Shown here one piece after another: positions 9,148 to 17,884 of a stretch of 64,000 nt of DNA. This stretch comes from CAZYTM01 sp964649725 (lineage in GTDB: Bacteria > Desulfobacterota > Desulfuromonadia > Geobacterales > Geobacteraceae): assembly GCA_964649725.1 (NCBI GenBank), contig CAZYTM010000005.1, positions 186,001 to 250,000 on the forward strand, in the 5' to 3' direction. The notes under the pieces are model-generated. The model saw only the letters and a program-made list of their open reading frames with translations, ran no database searches and had not been told where the DNA came from. The position numbers and the translations under genes are program-made. Each line of letters begins with the position of its first letter. Positions within the stretch are counted from its first letter, which is position 1.

Positions 9148-10269
9148 TCAGTCACTGTAAAGCTTTTCGAGTTTAGTCCCGGGATAATAGTTGGATAGTA
9201 TCTCCCGGTAATCGAAGCCGTCGGTTGCCCTCTGTTTCGCCCCCCACTGGCAAAGTCCGACTCCGTGACCGTTGCCGGTACCGCTGAAGAGCGCATCGTC
9301 ATCCTTGACCCTTACTTCAAAATTGGTGCTCTTGATCACCCCGTAGCCTACCGCCTTGCGAAATTTCACCGCCGGCACAGTCACCCGTCCCCGGCCGGCA
9401 GATAATACCACTTCGTTGAGACGACCGTTGACGTTGCGGCTCCCCAGTTTGATATCCCTGATACCGCTGATCTGATAACCGGCCGCTTTGAGCTGGGACT
9501 CCAGCTTCTTCAGCGGAATCGTCTGCTCCCAGCGGTATGGATTGGTGGTCAGACAGTACTTGCAGTCAACTCCCTTGAGATACGGGAGTGGAAACCCCCA
9601 GACATTCTCCGACGCCTCGGTATGACCGCCGCAGTTGGAATGATAAAATGCCTGGATGACATTGCCACCATAGGTCAACACCTCACCAAAGGTCTCTTTG
9701 ACCCCACGGGACGCCCTGCTGTCTTCGATATCGCACCCCTCGTAAACCTGGTCCATGACGCTCGATTCCAGATGGAAAAGGGCGTTTTTCCTTGCTTCTC
9801 GCTGGTAGATGGCATAGGAACGGGCGATGACCGCCTGTGCCTTGACAGCCTCCATAGGCCACTGGGATGATATCTCACAATTGATAAGGCCGACCAGATA
9901 ATCTTCCAGGGGGAGATCGTTTATCACCAGCAACCCCCCCCGCTCTGCCGGGGTGATGGCAACACTGCCGCGATAACCTTTGCCGTTTACCAGCACAAAT
10001 GCCGGTGCTGTGACGATCAGACTGCTGACCGTCTTGCCATTTACTGCCACCCCATCCCTGGTTCGTCTCGCCTGAAACGGCACCGCGAAACGGAGCGGCT
10101 CACCCTGGCCATCAGTAGCAAGCACTCCGTTCCCGTCGATACGTACACTCTCAACACCTTTGACCAGCGCCACCTTCACCATCTCCGGTTGCAGCAGCGC
10201 AGCAGCAGCGACAGTGAGCTGAAAGGCCAGCAGTGTAAGGAGCAGAAATATTGCTTGCAGTAGTTTCAC
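9148..10269 (-). CDS. SpoIID/LytB-domain exported protein
   Basis: About 373 residues. An N-terminal signal peptide (hydrophobic run ending near LTVAAAA) is followed by a SpoIID domain, with the typical LPLEDYLVGLINCEISSQWP, ALKAQAVIARSYA-like segment, YHSNCGGHTE and the C-terminal GHGVGLCQWGA. In spore-formers SpoIID is a peptidoglycan lytic transglycosylase; in non-sporulating proteobacteria homologues are presumed cell-wall enzymes. I prefer GTG 10269 (AGGA eight bases upstream) to the TTG six codons earlier. First gene of the run leading to queA and tgt. Confidence 0.88.
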   Translation of the reverse strand: MKLLQAIFLLLTLLAFQLTVAAAALLQPEMVKVALVKGVESVRIDGNGVLATDGQGEPLRFAVPFQARRTRDGVAVNGKTVSSLIVTAPAFVLVNGKGYRGSVAITPAERGGLLVINDLPLEDYLVGLINCEISSQWPMEAVKAQAVIARSYAIYQREARKNALFHLESSVMDQVYEGCDIEDSRASRGVKETFGEVLTYGGNVIQAFYHSNCGGHTEASENVWGFPLPYLKGVDCKYCLTTNPYRWEQTIPLKKLESQLKAAGYQISGIRDIKLGSRNVNGRLNEVVLSAGRGRVTVPAVKFRKAVGYGVIKSTNFEVRVKDDDALFSGTGNGHGVGLCQWGAKQRATDGFDYREILSNYYPGTKLEKLYSD

Positions 10270-10287
10270 TTGTATATCCTGGTCCAA

Positions 10288-10751
10288 AAACTTATAGATA
10301 AAATCATGAAACCTGCGGCCAAGTCAATGAAATTAATGCTGACCAGGGGGATTAGATGCAGCGGGTCATATATATTTCATATTGATATTTTAATTGTAAC
10401 ACTTTAACTCTGAAAGATATTTAACTTGGCAAGTGAATTGCTTTTATATTATTGTCTTCAACAGACATTCTGCCAGCCAGGTGCATCATAGGTAGTAGCG
10501 AATTCCTTGTCAAGCCTTTCAGGGAATTCACTGACCCTATGCAACCGCAACAGATGTCGGTTTATTGACACAAGAAGAAACTGCACTATCACTGGAAAAG
10601 AGGTCAGAGGGGGTTAGCGGAACATCGACTCCAGATATCCGGGAATATCATTAATTACGTCTAATCGCTATATGGCTTTTTTGGCCAGCCATATGAAGGC
10701 AATACAGGTAACAGCCGTGGTATCCAGTAAGTAGGGAGAATATTACAAGGC
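10288..10751 (+). other. Long intergenic leader upstream of the HD-GYP gene
   Basis: 464 bp between divergent genes and without a convincing ORF. It holds a sigma-54 promoter match at 10426-10442 and a hairpin with arms ATATGGCT at 10670-10677 and AGCCATAT at 10687-10694. If the promoter is used, the transcript has a leader of about 300 nt. I saw no match to a known riboswitch. Confidence 0.5.
10426..10442 (+). promoter_or_regulatory. Sigma-54 (RpoN) promoter
   Basis: TTGGCAAGTGAATTGCT has the GG (10428-10429) and GC (10440-10441) doublets exactly 12 bases apart, as in the consensus TTGGCACGN4TTGCT. It reads toward the HD-GYP gene about 310 bp downstream. Confidence 0.7.
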
Positions 10752-12842
10752 ATGCTCAACTCTCTGAAGATCAAAATTCTTGGCCTTGTCACCATTATTG
10801 TGGTGGCAATCATCTCGCTGGCAGCCTATGTCAATTTTCAGCTGCAGAAGCAGATGCATGAAGAGGTTGCGCGCCGCCACACTGCCCTGCTGATGGAGAC
10901 GATCAAGAACAGTATCAATGACGCCATGCGCTCCGGCCGTTCGGACCAGGTGATGCTGATCATGGAAAAGATCAAGTCGCACGATATTATAAAGGGTCTG
11001 CGCATCGTCAATGAAGATGGCAAGATACTCAATTCGGCCGAGCGGCATGAGATCGGTCGCTTCGTCCCCCCTGAGGAGCGGGAAGAGCTGAAACAGAACA
11101 GCCTGTCGCAACTCCATTTCTCCATTAACGAGAATCTCTACGACTCCTACTCCAAAATTTATAATGCACCTGCCTGCTTTGGCTGCCATCCGTCCGAGCA
11201 GAAGGTATTGGGGATCATGGAGATCGAACTCTCCCTCGAATACCTGCAGGGGCTCTTTTCCGAGGAGAAGAGGACCTCTGCCGTATCCACAGCCATTATC
11301 ATCTGCCTGATCATCCTCACTATCTCCATCTTCCTCATCACCTATGTCGACAAACCGATCCAGCAGATGATCACCACCATGAAAAAGGTTGAGGGGGGGG
11401 ATTTCGACTGCCGGATCAATATCACCAGCAGTGCCGAGATGCGTTTATTATCAGACAAGTTCAACCTGATGGTCGCCCACCTGAAAGATATGGTCGATTC
11501 CTCCATCAACCACGAGCGGGAGTTGGCCAGGGCACAGGAGAAGATTGCCCATCATCACGAAATACACACCATGAACCAGCGCCTTGAAGAGCAGCTGCGG
11601 GAGATAGAAAACCTCAATATCAGCCTGGAAGAACGGATCGAGGAGATTGAAGAGGCGAACTACAAGATCGCCGACCTGGCCGGTGAACTGGAGGACAAGA
11701 ACACCACTCTGGAGAAAGCTGTGGCAAGGCTCTCCACCCTCTACAAGGTCGGTCTCGGCATCAACTCCACCATGGACCTGGAGAAGCTCTTTGCACTGGT
11801 CGTCAAGACCACCATGGAGACCCTCCAGGGAGAGATCGGCTATATCATCCTGCACGAAAAGGAGAAGGATGCCCTGAAGGTAACCACTCTGCTCGGCCAT
11901 GAATACGTGCCGGAAGCAGACGTGAATCTCCTGCCGATGAAGCCTTCCAGCGTCTCAACATGGGTAATCAACCATAACAAACCGCTCCTGGTGGCTGACA
12001 TCAACGATGTTCCGGAATTCGACCGTTTCAGTGCCTTGGGCTATGAGCGGAAGACCCTTGTCTGCGCGCCACTGGCGACCCAGGACGAGATAATAGGCAC
12101 CATCACCGTAGTCAACAAGCAGGACAATTCCATCTATACCAACGAAGACCTGGAGCTCCTCACCACCATAGCCGCCCAGGCAAGCATTGCCATCAAGAAT
12201 GCCCAGCTCTATGAGGAGCAGCAGAAATCGTACATGAATACCATCCATGCTCTGGTCTCGGCTATCGAGGCGAGCGACAGCTATACCCGCGGCCATTCGG
12301 AAAGGGTCACCCGCTACAGCGTCGAGCTGGCAAAAAAGGTGGAACTCCCCCATGACCGTCTCAAGGTGATCGAGCGGGCCGCCATCCTTCATGACATCGG
12401 CAAGATCGGCATCGACCTGACCCTGCTGCACAAGGAAGGACGGCTCACTCCGGCAGATATCCACGATCTGCAGCAGCACCCGCTGATCGGCATGAGGATA
12501 CTCGAACCGATCGAGTTCTTGAACGATGTGCGGCTCTGCATCGGTCAACACCACGAACGCTACGATGGCCAGGGGTATCCGAACAACATTCCGGCTGACC
12601 AGCTCCTCCTTGAATCGCGTATCCTTGCCATTGCCGACTCATTCGATGCCATGACCTCTGACCGCCCTTACCGAAAAGCCCTTCCGGTCGAAATGGCTAT
12701 CAAGGAACTGCACGATCATTCCGGTTCCCAGTTCGATCCGGAACTGGTACCCCACTTCGTCGAACTGTTGGGTAACGGCACTTTCAGTTTTGACCAGCAG
12801 CTCCCCTCTGAATCCTCCCGGGTACCGATCACCGCCGCCTGA
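10752..12842 (+). CDS. Membrane sensor with periplasmic haem-binding motif, HAMP, GAF and HD-GYP domains
   Basis: 696 residues. HD-GYP domains hydrolyse cyclic di-GMP. Order: membrane segment 7-27; periplasmic sensor carrying one c-type haem motif CFGCH (Cys142, Cys145, His146); second membrane segment about 175-197; HAMP; long coiled coil about 250-325; GAF about 330-480; HD-GYP about 497-680 with HDIGKIG (His547-Asp548), HHERYDG and GYP. The catalytic residues look intact. A periplasmic haem suggests sensing of redox state, oxygen or NO (inference). ATG 10752 follows GGGAG. A sigma-54 site lies about 310 bp upstream. It stands alone, with a 107-bp gap before the next gene. Confidence 0.92.
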   Translation: MLNSLKIKILGLVTIIVVAIISLAAYVNFQLQKQMHEEVARRHTALLMETIKNSINDAMRSGRSDQVMLIMEKIKSHDIIKGLRIVNEDGKILNSAERHEIGRFVPPEEREELKQNSLSQLHFSINENLYDSYSKIYNAPACFGCHPSEQKVLGIMEIELSLEYLQGLFSEEKRTSAVSTAIIICLIILTISIFLITYVDKPIQQMITTMKKVEGGDFDCRINITSSAEMRLLSDKFNLMVAHLKDMVDSSINHERELARAQEKIAHHHEIHTMNQRLEEQLREIENLNISLEERIEEIEEANYKIADLAGELEDKNTTLEKAVARLSTLYKVGLGINSTMDLEKLFALVVKTTMETLQGEIGYIILHEKEKDALKVTTLLGHEYVPEADVNLLPMKPSSVSTWVINHNKPLLVADINDVPEFDRFSALGYERKTLVCAPLATQDEIIGTITVVNKQDNSIYTNEDLELLTTIAAQASIAIKNAQLYEEQQKSYMNTIHALVSAIEASDSYTRGHSERVTRYSVELAKKVELPHDRLKVIERAAILHDIGKIGIDLTLLHKEGRLTPADIHDLQQHPLIGMRILEPIEFLNDVRLCIGQHHERYDGQGYPNNIPADQLLLESRILAIADSFDAMTSDRPYRKALPVEMAIKELHDHSGSQFDPELVPHFVELLGNGTFSFDQQLPSESSRVPITAA

Positions 12843-12949
12843 ACAGGATCTAGTAAAACCCACCCCCTTTATCTATTTGCTCCCGGTTATATTTCGTGAT
12901 ATAACCTCTGCCAATGCGCGGCTGCCGGTAATACCCGCAAGGAGATCTT

Positions 12950-13912
12950 GTGGCGCCACTACTCGAAGTAAGACAACTCACCACCCGCTTCAAGCTCCAG
13001 CATGGCATGGCAACAGCAGTCAATGGTGTCGACTTTACCATCGATGCCGGGGCTACTCTCGCCCTGGCAGGCGAATCTGGTTGCGGCAAGAGCGTCACCG
13101 CCTATTCGATCATGCGGTTGATAGCACCGCCCGGGGAGATTGCCTCCGGGCAGATTCTCTTCAACGGTAGCGACCTGCTGCAACTGCCGGCCGAAGAGAT
13201 GCGCAGCCTTCGCGGCAGCAGCATCGCCATGATCTTCCAGGAACCGATGACATCACTCAACCCGGTCCTCAATATCGGCTCGCAGATTGCCGAGGGGCTT
13301 CGTCTCCACCGGCAGATGAACGCCAGGGAAGCACGTGCAGCGACAATCGAGCTGCTGAACGACGTCGGTATCCCCGCCCCTGCCAGCCGTTTCAGTGACT
13401 ATCCGCATCAGCTCTCTGGCGGCATGCGCCAGCGGGTGATGATCGCCATGGCGCTGGCCTGCAGACCGCTGCTTCTCATCGCCGACGAACCTACTACCGC
13501 CCTTGATGTAACCATCCAGGCGCAAATACTGGAACTGCTCGACCGTCTGATGAAGAGCTTCAACATGGCAATGCTCCTCATCACCCATGACCTCGGCATC
13601 GTTGCTGAACGGTCGCAGCATACCGCCATTATGTATGCCGGTCGCATCGTCGAATATGCCCCGACCGGAGAGCTCTTTGCCAACCCAGCCCACCCCTATA
13701 CTGCCGGGCTTCTCCTTGCTCTGCCGCAGAATGCCACCCCAGGCGGGCGACTTAAGAACATTCCCGGCCAGGTCCCACCCCTGCAGACCGACCTCCCCGG
13801 TTGCGGTTTTTGTCAGCGCTGCCCGGACAAGAGCTGGCGCTGCGCCGAATCGCACCCGCCGATCAGAGAGATCAGCGCCGGTCATCTGGTCAGCTGCTGG
13901 AAATATCAATGA
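12950..13912 (+). CDS. Oligopeptide/dipeptide ABC transporter ATPase (DppD/OppD type)
   Basis: 320 residues. ATP-binding subunit of a peptide (or nickel/peptide) importer. Walker A GESGCGKS near residue 41, the Q-loop IFQEPMTSLNP, ABC signature LSGGMRQR and Walker B LLIADEPTTALDV are complete; the C-terminal oligopeptide-transporter extension with the Cys-rich CGFCQRC motif is also present. GTG 12950 has a perfect AAGGAG site. It overlaps its partner ATPase by 4 bp (ATGA). Permease and binding-protein genes are not adjacent, so this pair must work with permeases encoded elsewhere. Confidence 0.94.
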   Translation: MAPLLEVRQLTTRFKLQHGMATAVNGVDFTIDAGATLALAGESGCGKSVTAYSIMRLIAPPGEIASGQILFNGSDLLQLPAEEMRSLRGSSIAMIFQEPMTSLNPVLNIGSQIAEGLRLHRQMNAREARAATIELLNDVGIPAPASRFSDYPHQLSGGMRQRVMIAMALACRPLLLIADEPTTALDVTIQAQILELLDRLMKSFNMAMLLITHDLGIVAERSQHTAIMYAGRIVEYAPTGELFANPAHPYTAGLLLALPQNATPGGRLKNIPGQVPPLQTDLPGCGFCQRCPDKSWRCAESHPPIREISAGHLVSCWKYQ

Positions 13913-14892
13913 CCATGCCACTGATCGAAACAGCAGGCCTCTGTAAATATTTCCAGGTCAAACAGGGGCAGTTCGGTGCCAGTCTCTCCCTCAAGGCGGT
14001 AGATGGTGTCGACCTGTACCTTGGCCAGGGGGAGACCCTCGGTCTGGCTGGTGAATCAGGGTGCGGCAAGTCGACCGTCGGTAAACTGCTGCTCGGACTT
14101 ATCAAGCCGACCGCCGGGGTGGTAAACTTCTGCGGCAGATCCCTGGACGCAATGAACAGAGCTGAACTGGCCGATTTCCGGCGCCAGGCACAGATGATCT
14201 TCCAGGATCCATATGCTTCTTTGAACCCCCGCCAGCGAGTAGCGGATATAATCGGTGAACCGCTGGCAATCCATGCACTGGCAACAGGGAGTGAGCTGCA
14301 GGAACGGGTCAGGTTACTTATGACCAAGGTCGGTCTTGATGAATCGATGTATCACCGCTACCCGCACGAGTTTTCCGGTGGCCAACGACAGCGGATCGGC
14401 ATTGCCAGAGCCCTGGCCGTTTCACCCCGGCTAATTGTCGCTGATGAGCCGGTATCAGCGCTCGATCTCTCCATTCAGGCACAGATCATAAATCTCCTCC
14501 AGGAGCTGAAAAGCGAGTTTTCCCTCTCCTTCCTCTTTATCGCCCACGACCTGGCAGTAATCCGCCATCTTAGCGACCGGGTCGCCATCATGTATCTAGG
14601 CCGTATTGTCGAAATAGGCGACCGGGAGAGCATCTTCACCCAGTTCCGGCACCCCTACACCGAGGCGCTCCTGTCGGCTGTTCCCAGCATCACCAGGGTA
14701 AGGGGGGAGAAGAGAATCGTCCTGAGCGGTGATCCGCCATCCCCGCTTGCACCTGCCAGCGGCTGCCCCTTCCACCCCCGCTGTCGCTATGCCAAGGAGC
14801 TCTGTCGCAACGAACGCCCCCCTCTGGAGGAGAAGCTCCCGGCCCATTTTGCGGCGTGCCATTTTAGTAACACACTGTTTTGCAATCAATAG
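13909..14892 (+). CDS. Oligopeptide/dipeptide ABC transporter ATPase (DppF/OppF type)
   Basis: 327 residues. Second ATPase of the heterodimer. Walker A GESGCGKS, Q-loop IFQDPYASLNPRQ (the DPYASLNP form typical of DppF/OppF), signature FSGGQRQR and Walker B LIVADEPVSALDL are seen, with the C-terminal extension and GCPFHPRCRYA. I place the start at ATG 13909, inside the ATGA overlap with the preceding gene; a frame extends further upstream but only within that gene. Translation is probably coupled. No terminator was found in the short gap before the ArsR promoter. Confidence 0.94.
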   Translation: MTMPLIETAGLCKYFQVKQGQFGASLSLKAVDGVDLYLGQGETLGLAGESGCGKSTVGKLLLGLIKPTAGVVNFCGRSLDAMNRAELADFRRQAQMIFQDPYASLNPRQRVADIIGEPLAIHALATGSELQERVRLLMTKVGLDESMYHRYPHEFSGGQRQRIGIARALAVSPRLIVADEPVSALDLSIQAQIINLLQELKSEFSLSFLFIAHDLAVIRHLSDRVAIMYLGRIVEIGDRESIFTQFRHPYTEALLSAVPSITRVRGEKRIVLSGDPPSPLAPASGCPFHPRCRYAKELCRNERPPLEEKLPAHFAACHFSNTLFCNQ

Positions 14893-14900
14893 GGTTTTTG

Positions 14901-14929
14901 TTGACTTCTACTTCGATAAATCCTAATAT
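14901..14929 (+). promoter_or_regulatory. Sigma-70 promoter of the ArsR-type gene
   Basis: TTGACT (14901-14906), 17-bp spacer, TAATAT (14924-14929). Initiation would fall inside the inverted repeat AATAAA-ATG-TTTATT at 14935-14949. Confidence 0.7.
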
Positions 14930-14934
14930 AGCTC

Positions 14935-14949
14935 AATAAAATGTTTATT
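14935..14949. promoter_or_regulatory. Candidate autoregulatory operator of the ArsR-type protein
   Basis: Perfect inverted repeat AATAAA-N3-TTTATT placed at the predicted transcription start, 17 bp before the GTG start codon. ArsR proteins commonly bind such AT-rich palindromes over their own promoter; binding here is inferred. Confidence 0.45.
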
Positions 14950-14965
14950 ATTCTAGGGGGATAAC

Positions 14966-15241
14966 GTGGCATTCGACAAGAAACGAAATTTTGAAGTAGA
15001 AGCCGAAACCCTCAAGGTCCTCGGCCATCCGATCCGGCTCAAGATTGTAGCCGGTCTATGCGCCAAGGAGTGCAATGTCAAGCATATCTGGGAGTGCCTT
15101 GGACTCCCCCAGGCAACGGTCTCACAACACCTGGCACTGCTGAAGAACAAGGGGATCATCGAGGGGAAACGGGATGGGGTGGAAGTCCACTATACCGTCA
15201 TCCACCCCCTGGCAAAGAAGCTGGTGACGCTGCTCGGCTGA
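14966..15241 (+). CDS. ArsR/SmtB-family transcriptional regulator
   Basis: 91 residues, a minimal winged helix-turn-helix. Motifs: LKVLGHPIRLKIVAGL (helix 1-2), LPQATVSQHLALLKNKGII (recognition helix) and the wing KRDGVEVHYTV. It has cysteines in LCAKECNVKHIWECLG, partly resembling the metal-binding alpha3 motif of ArsR, so thiol or metal sensing is possible but not shown. It starts at GTG 14966 behind GGGGG. It has its own promoter and terminator, so it is monocistronic; the target gene is not evident from position. Confidence 0.88.
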   Translation: MAFDKKRNFEVEAETLKVLGHPIRLKIVAGLCAKECNVKHIWECLGLPQATVSQHLALLKNKGIIEGKRDGVEVHYTVIHPLAKKLVTLLG

Positions 15242-15269
15242 CCGGCAGGTAAAAATTGCAGTCCAACAG

Positions 15270-15294
15270 ATCCCCTCGCAAGAGGGGATTTTTT
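15270..15294 (+). terminator. Intrinsic terminator after the ArsR-type gene
   Basis: ATCCCCTC-GCAA-GAGGGGAT with the following T-run; an eight-pair stem with a stable tetraloop. Confidence 0.92.
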
Positions 15295-15314
15295 GTGGCA
15301 GGAAAAGGGTAAAT

Positions 15315-16490
15315 ATGCTGCGGATCATTTTAGGCAAAGGCGAAGAGAAGAGGATAAAAGCTGGACACCCCTGGGTCTTCAGCAACGAGATCCGCGAACT
15401 GCAAGGTGAGCGGGAGGCTGGGGTAACAGCCGAGTTCTTTGCCGCTGGCGGTGAATTTCTCGGCACCGGCTACTACAACCCCCGCTCCCTCATCGCCGGC
15501 CGGCTCCTGAGCAGGGAGAGGGTCGACATCGACTGCAGCGCCTTTTTTCAGGAGCGGCTGGCCAGGGCCCTGCAGCTTAAGCAGCGTCTCTACCCGGGCT
15601 GGCAGACCTTTCGGCTGGTCCATGGCGAAGGGGACTTTATCCCTGGGCTTGTGGTGGATAAATATGGCGACTACCTGTCAGTGCAGTTTCTTACTGCCGG
15701 CATGGAACGGCGCCGGGGAGAGTTACTGGCAGCATTACAGGAAATGTTCAGGCCGCGCGGCATCATCGCCCGCAACGACGTCGCGGTCCGCGCCATGGAG
15801 GGGTTGGAAGAGCAGGTCGAGCTCCTTGCCGGTGAAATTCCGGAACTGGTGGAGGTGGAGGAATATGGCTGCCGCTTCCTGGTCGATCTCTATCATGGGC
15901 AGAAGACCGGCCACTTCCTTGACCAGAAGGAGAACCACCTGCTGCTTAAGGATATCGTCCAGGGGAAGGAACTGCTCGACTGTTTCTCCTATTCCGGCTG
16001 TTGGGGGGTACATGCGGCACGCTATGGCGCTGCCAGGGTTACCTGCCTTGACGCCTCGGCAAAGGCGCTGGCACTGGCCAGAAAGAATGCCGCCTTGAAC
16101 GGTGTTGACGGTCTGCTCGATTATGTCGAAGAGGATGCCTTTGCCTGGCTGCGGGAGATGAAACAGGAGGGGGGGCGTTTCGACGTCATCATCCTCGATC
16201 CGCCAGCCTTTGTCAAGAGCAGGAGACTGTTGAAGGAGGCACAGCAGGGCTACCTTACCATCAACCGGCGGGCCATGGAACTGCTCCGCCCCGGCGGCTA
16301 TCTGCTCACCTGCTCCTGCTCCTACCATATGGAGCGGGAGATGTTCCGTAGCCTGGTAGCAAAAGCGGCCGAGCAGACCGGCCGGCAGCTAAGGCTGCTG
16401 GCCAGTCGTTCCCAGGCCCCCGACCACCCGGTGCTGCTCAATATACCGGAGACCGACTATCTAAAATGCCTGGTCCTGCAGCTGGTTTAA
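15315..16490 (+). CDS. RlmI-like class I rRNA m5C methyltransferase
   Basis: 391 residues. N-terminal PUA domain (KRIKAGHPWVFSNEI) plus a Rossmann SAM methyltransferase domain, the arrangement of RlmI, which methylates C1962 of 23S rRNA. Seen: the GHFLDQKEN segment, motif I LLDCFSYSGCWGVHAA near residue 218, ILDPPAFVKSR (motif IV) and the catalytic-cysteine region TCSCSYHM. Target base is taken from the family, not shown here. Its ribosome site is AGGAAAAGGG. It is convergent with the MFS gene 22 bp away; no clear terminator was seen between them. Confidence 0.88.
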   Translation: MLRIILGKGEEKRIKAGHPWVFSNEIRELQGEREAGVTAEFFAAGGEFLGTGYYNPRSLIAGRLLSRERVDIDCSAFFQERLARALQLKQRLYPGWQTFRLVHGEGDFIPGLVVDKYGDYLSVQFLTAGMERRRGELLAALQEMFRPRGIIARNDVAVRAMEGLEEQVELLAGEIPELVEVEEYGCRFLVDLYHGQKTGHFLDQKENHLLLKDIVQGKELLDCFSYSGCWGVHAARYGAARVTCLDASAKALALARKNAALNGVDGLLDYVEEDAFAWLREMKQEGGRFDVIILDPPAFVKSRRLLKEAQQGYLTINRRAMELLRPGGYLLTCSCSYHMEREMFRSLVAKAAEQTGRQLRLLASRSQAPDHPVLLNIPETDYLKCLVLQLV

Positions 16491-16512
16491 GAAAAGCCTG
16501 CAACAGTATCAA

Positions 16513-17766
16513 TTATACCTCGAAATAATCGAGGTCCTTGCCAAAGGTCTCTTCCAGGTGGTAGAGGGCGTAGAGCGCCACCACCATGGTGATCGAGCCG
16601 ACCAGCACCGAGCCGCCGATGATCCCTAACGGCTGGCGGACATACTGGAAGAGCAGGGTGATAGGTACCACCATGCCACGGACGAAGTTGGGGACTGTGG
16701 TCGCCACTGTGGCGCGCAGGTTTGTGCCGAACTGCTCGGCGGCAATGGTGACAAAGATAGCCCAGAAACCGCTGGCAAAACCGAGCAGGGTGCAGACCGC
16801 ATAGAAGATGGCCGGAGTAACTCCATCCTGGAGGAAATAGACGACTATGCCGATAGCCTGCAGAAAGAGGAAGAGGAGCACCACCTGGCGCCGGCTCCGG
16901 AGCAGCTGGCTCAATATGCCGCTGGCAAAATCGCCGAATACCAGCCCGAGATAGCAGAACATCACCGCATTGCCTGCCGAGACCGGGCCGGTTATCTTCA
17001 ACACCTTGGCAAATTCAGGAGAGAAGGTGATCAGGATACCGACCACGAACCAGGTAGGGACGCCGATCAGGATCGACTTCAGGTATTTGGCAAAATTGGG
17101 CCAGGAGGTGAAGAGGCTGAGGAAATTCCCCTTCCTCACCTGCTGCTGCTCCATCTCCCTGAACATCCCTGACTCGCTGACGCTGACCCGCAGGATCAGG
17201 AGCATCAGCCCCAACACCCCGCCGATGTAAAAGGCGATACGCCAGTCAAAATGGCTGGCGACAAAGTTCGCCACGATCGCCCCGGAGACCCCGACCGAAG
17301 CGACGATCATCGTCCCGTAACCACGTATCTCCTTTGGCAGTACTTCTGCCACCAGGGTGATCCCTGCCCCCAGTTCCCCGGCCAGACCGACCCCGGCGAT
17401 GAAACGGAGCAGTGCATACCCCCCCAGCGACGAGACCATGCCGTTGGCGATATTGGCCACCGAATAGAGGAAGATCGAGCCGAACAGGATCTTCAGCCGC
17501 CCCTTGCGATCACCCAGCACCCCCCAGAGGATACCGCCTACCAGCATGCCGACCATCTGCATATTGAGCAGATAGACCCCCTGGTCGATCAGCGCCTGCC
17601 CCTGCAGACCGAGAGACTTGAGGCTCGGGACCCGGACTATGCTGAAGAGGATCAGGTCGTAGATATCGACAAAATAGCCGAGGGCGGCCACTATGACCGG
17701 GATGCTGAAGATCTGCCGCCAGGTAGAGGAGCTGGTCTCTGTGGTCAGATGCTGCTGTTCGTCCAT
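16513..17766 (-). CDS. Major facilitator superfamily transporter
   Basis: 417 residues with about 12 hydrophobic segments. The MFS motif A appears as GVLGDRKGRLKILF between segments 2 and 3 and the first helix has GYFVDIYDLILFS, a form found in sugar-acid and carboxylate transporters (sugar-porter/SHS-like). Substrate cannot be read from sequence. ATG 17766 follows AGGAGTG. The neighbours (RlmI, bioC) give no functional link, so it is probably an independent unit. Confidence 0.85.
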   Translation of the reverse strand: MDEQQHLTTETSSSTWRQIFSIPVIVAALGYFVDIYDLILFSIVRVPSLKSLGLQGQALIDQGVYLLNMQMVGMLVGGILWGVLGDRKGRLKILFGSIFLYSVANIANGMVSSLGGYALLRFIAGVGLAGELGAGITLVAEVLPKEIRGYGTMIVASVGVSGAIVANFVASHFDWRIAFYIGGVLGLMLLILRVSVSESGMFREMEQQQVRKGNFLSLFTSWPNFAKYLKSILIGVPTWFVVGILITFSPEFAKVLKITGPVSAGNAVMFCYLGLVFGDFASGILSQLLRSRRQVVLLFLFLQAIGIVVYFLQDGVTPAIFYAVCTLLGFASGFWAIFVTIAAEQFGTNLRATVATTVPNFVRGMVVPITLLFQYVRQPLGIIGGSVLVGSITMVVALYALYHLEETFGKDLDYFEV

Positions 17767-17884
17767 GCTGTCACTCCTGCAATGCCGAAGCTTATCGACT
17801 GCCGGCTTGATGATTCAAACAAGGGGAATTTAGCAGAGATGGCAGCGATTCGCCAATCAAATATTACCATGCTGAATAACCTTC

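Noticed and set aside
10443..10751. GEMM (cyclic di-nucleotide) riboswitch in the HD-GYP leader
   Set aside because: Hairpins are present, but the conserved GEMM core could not be found.
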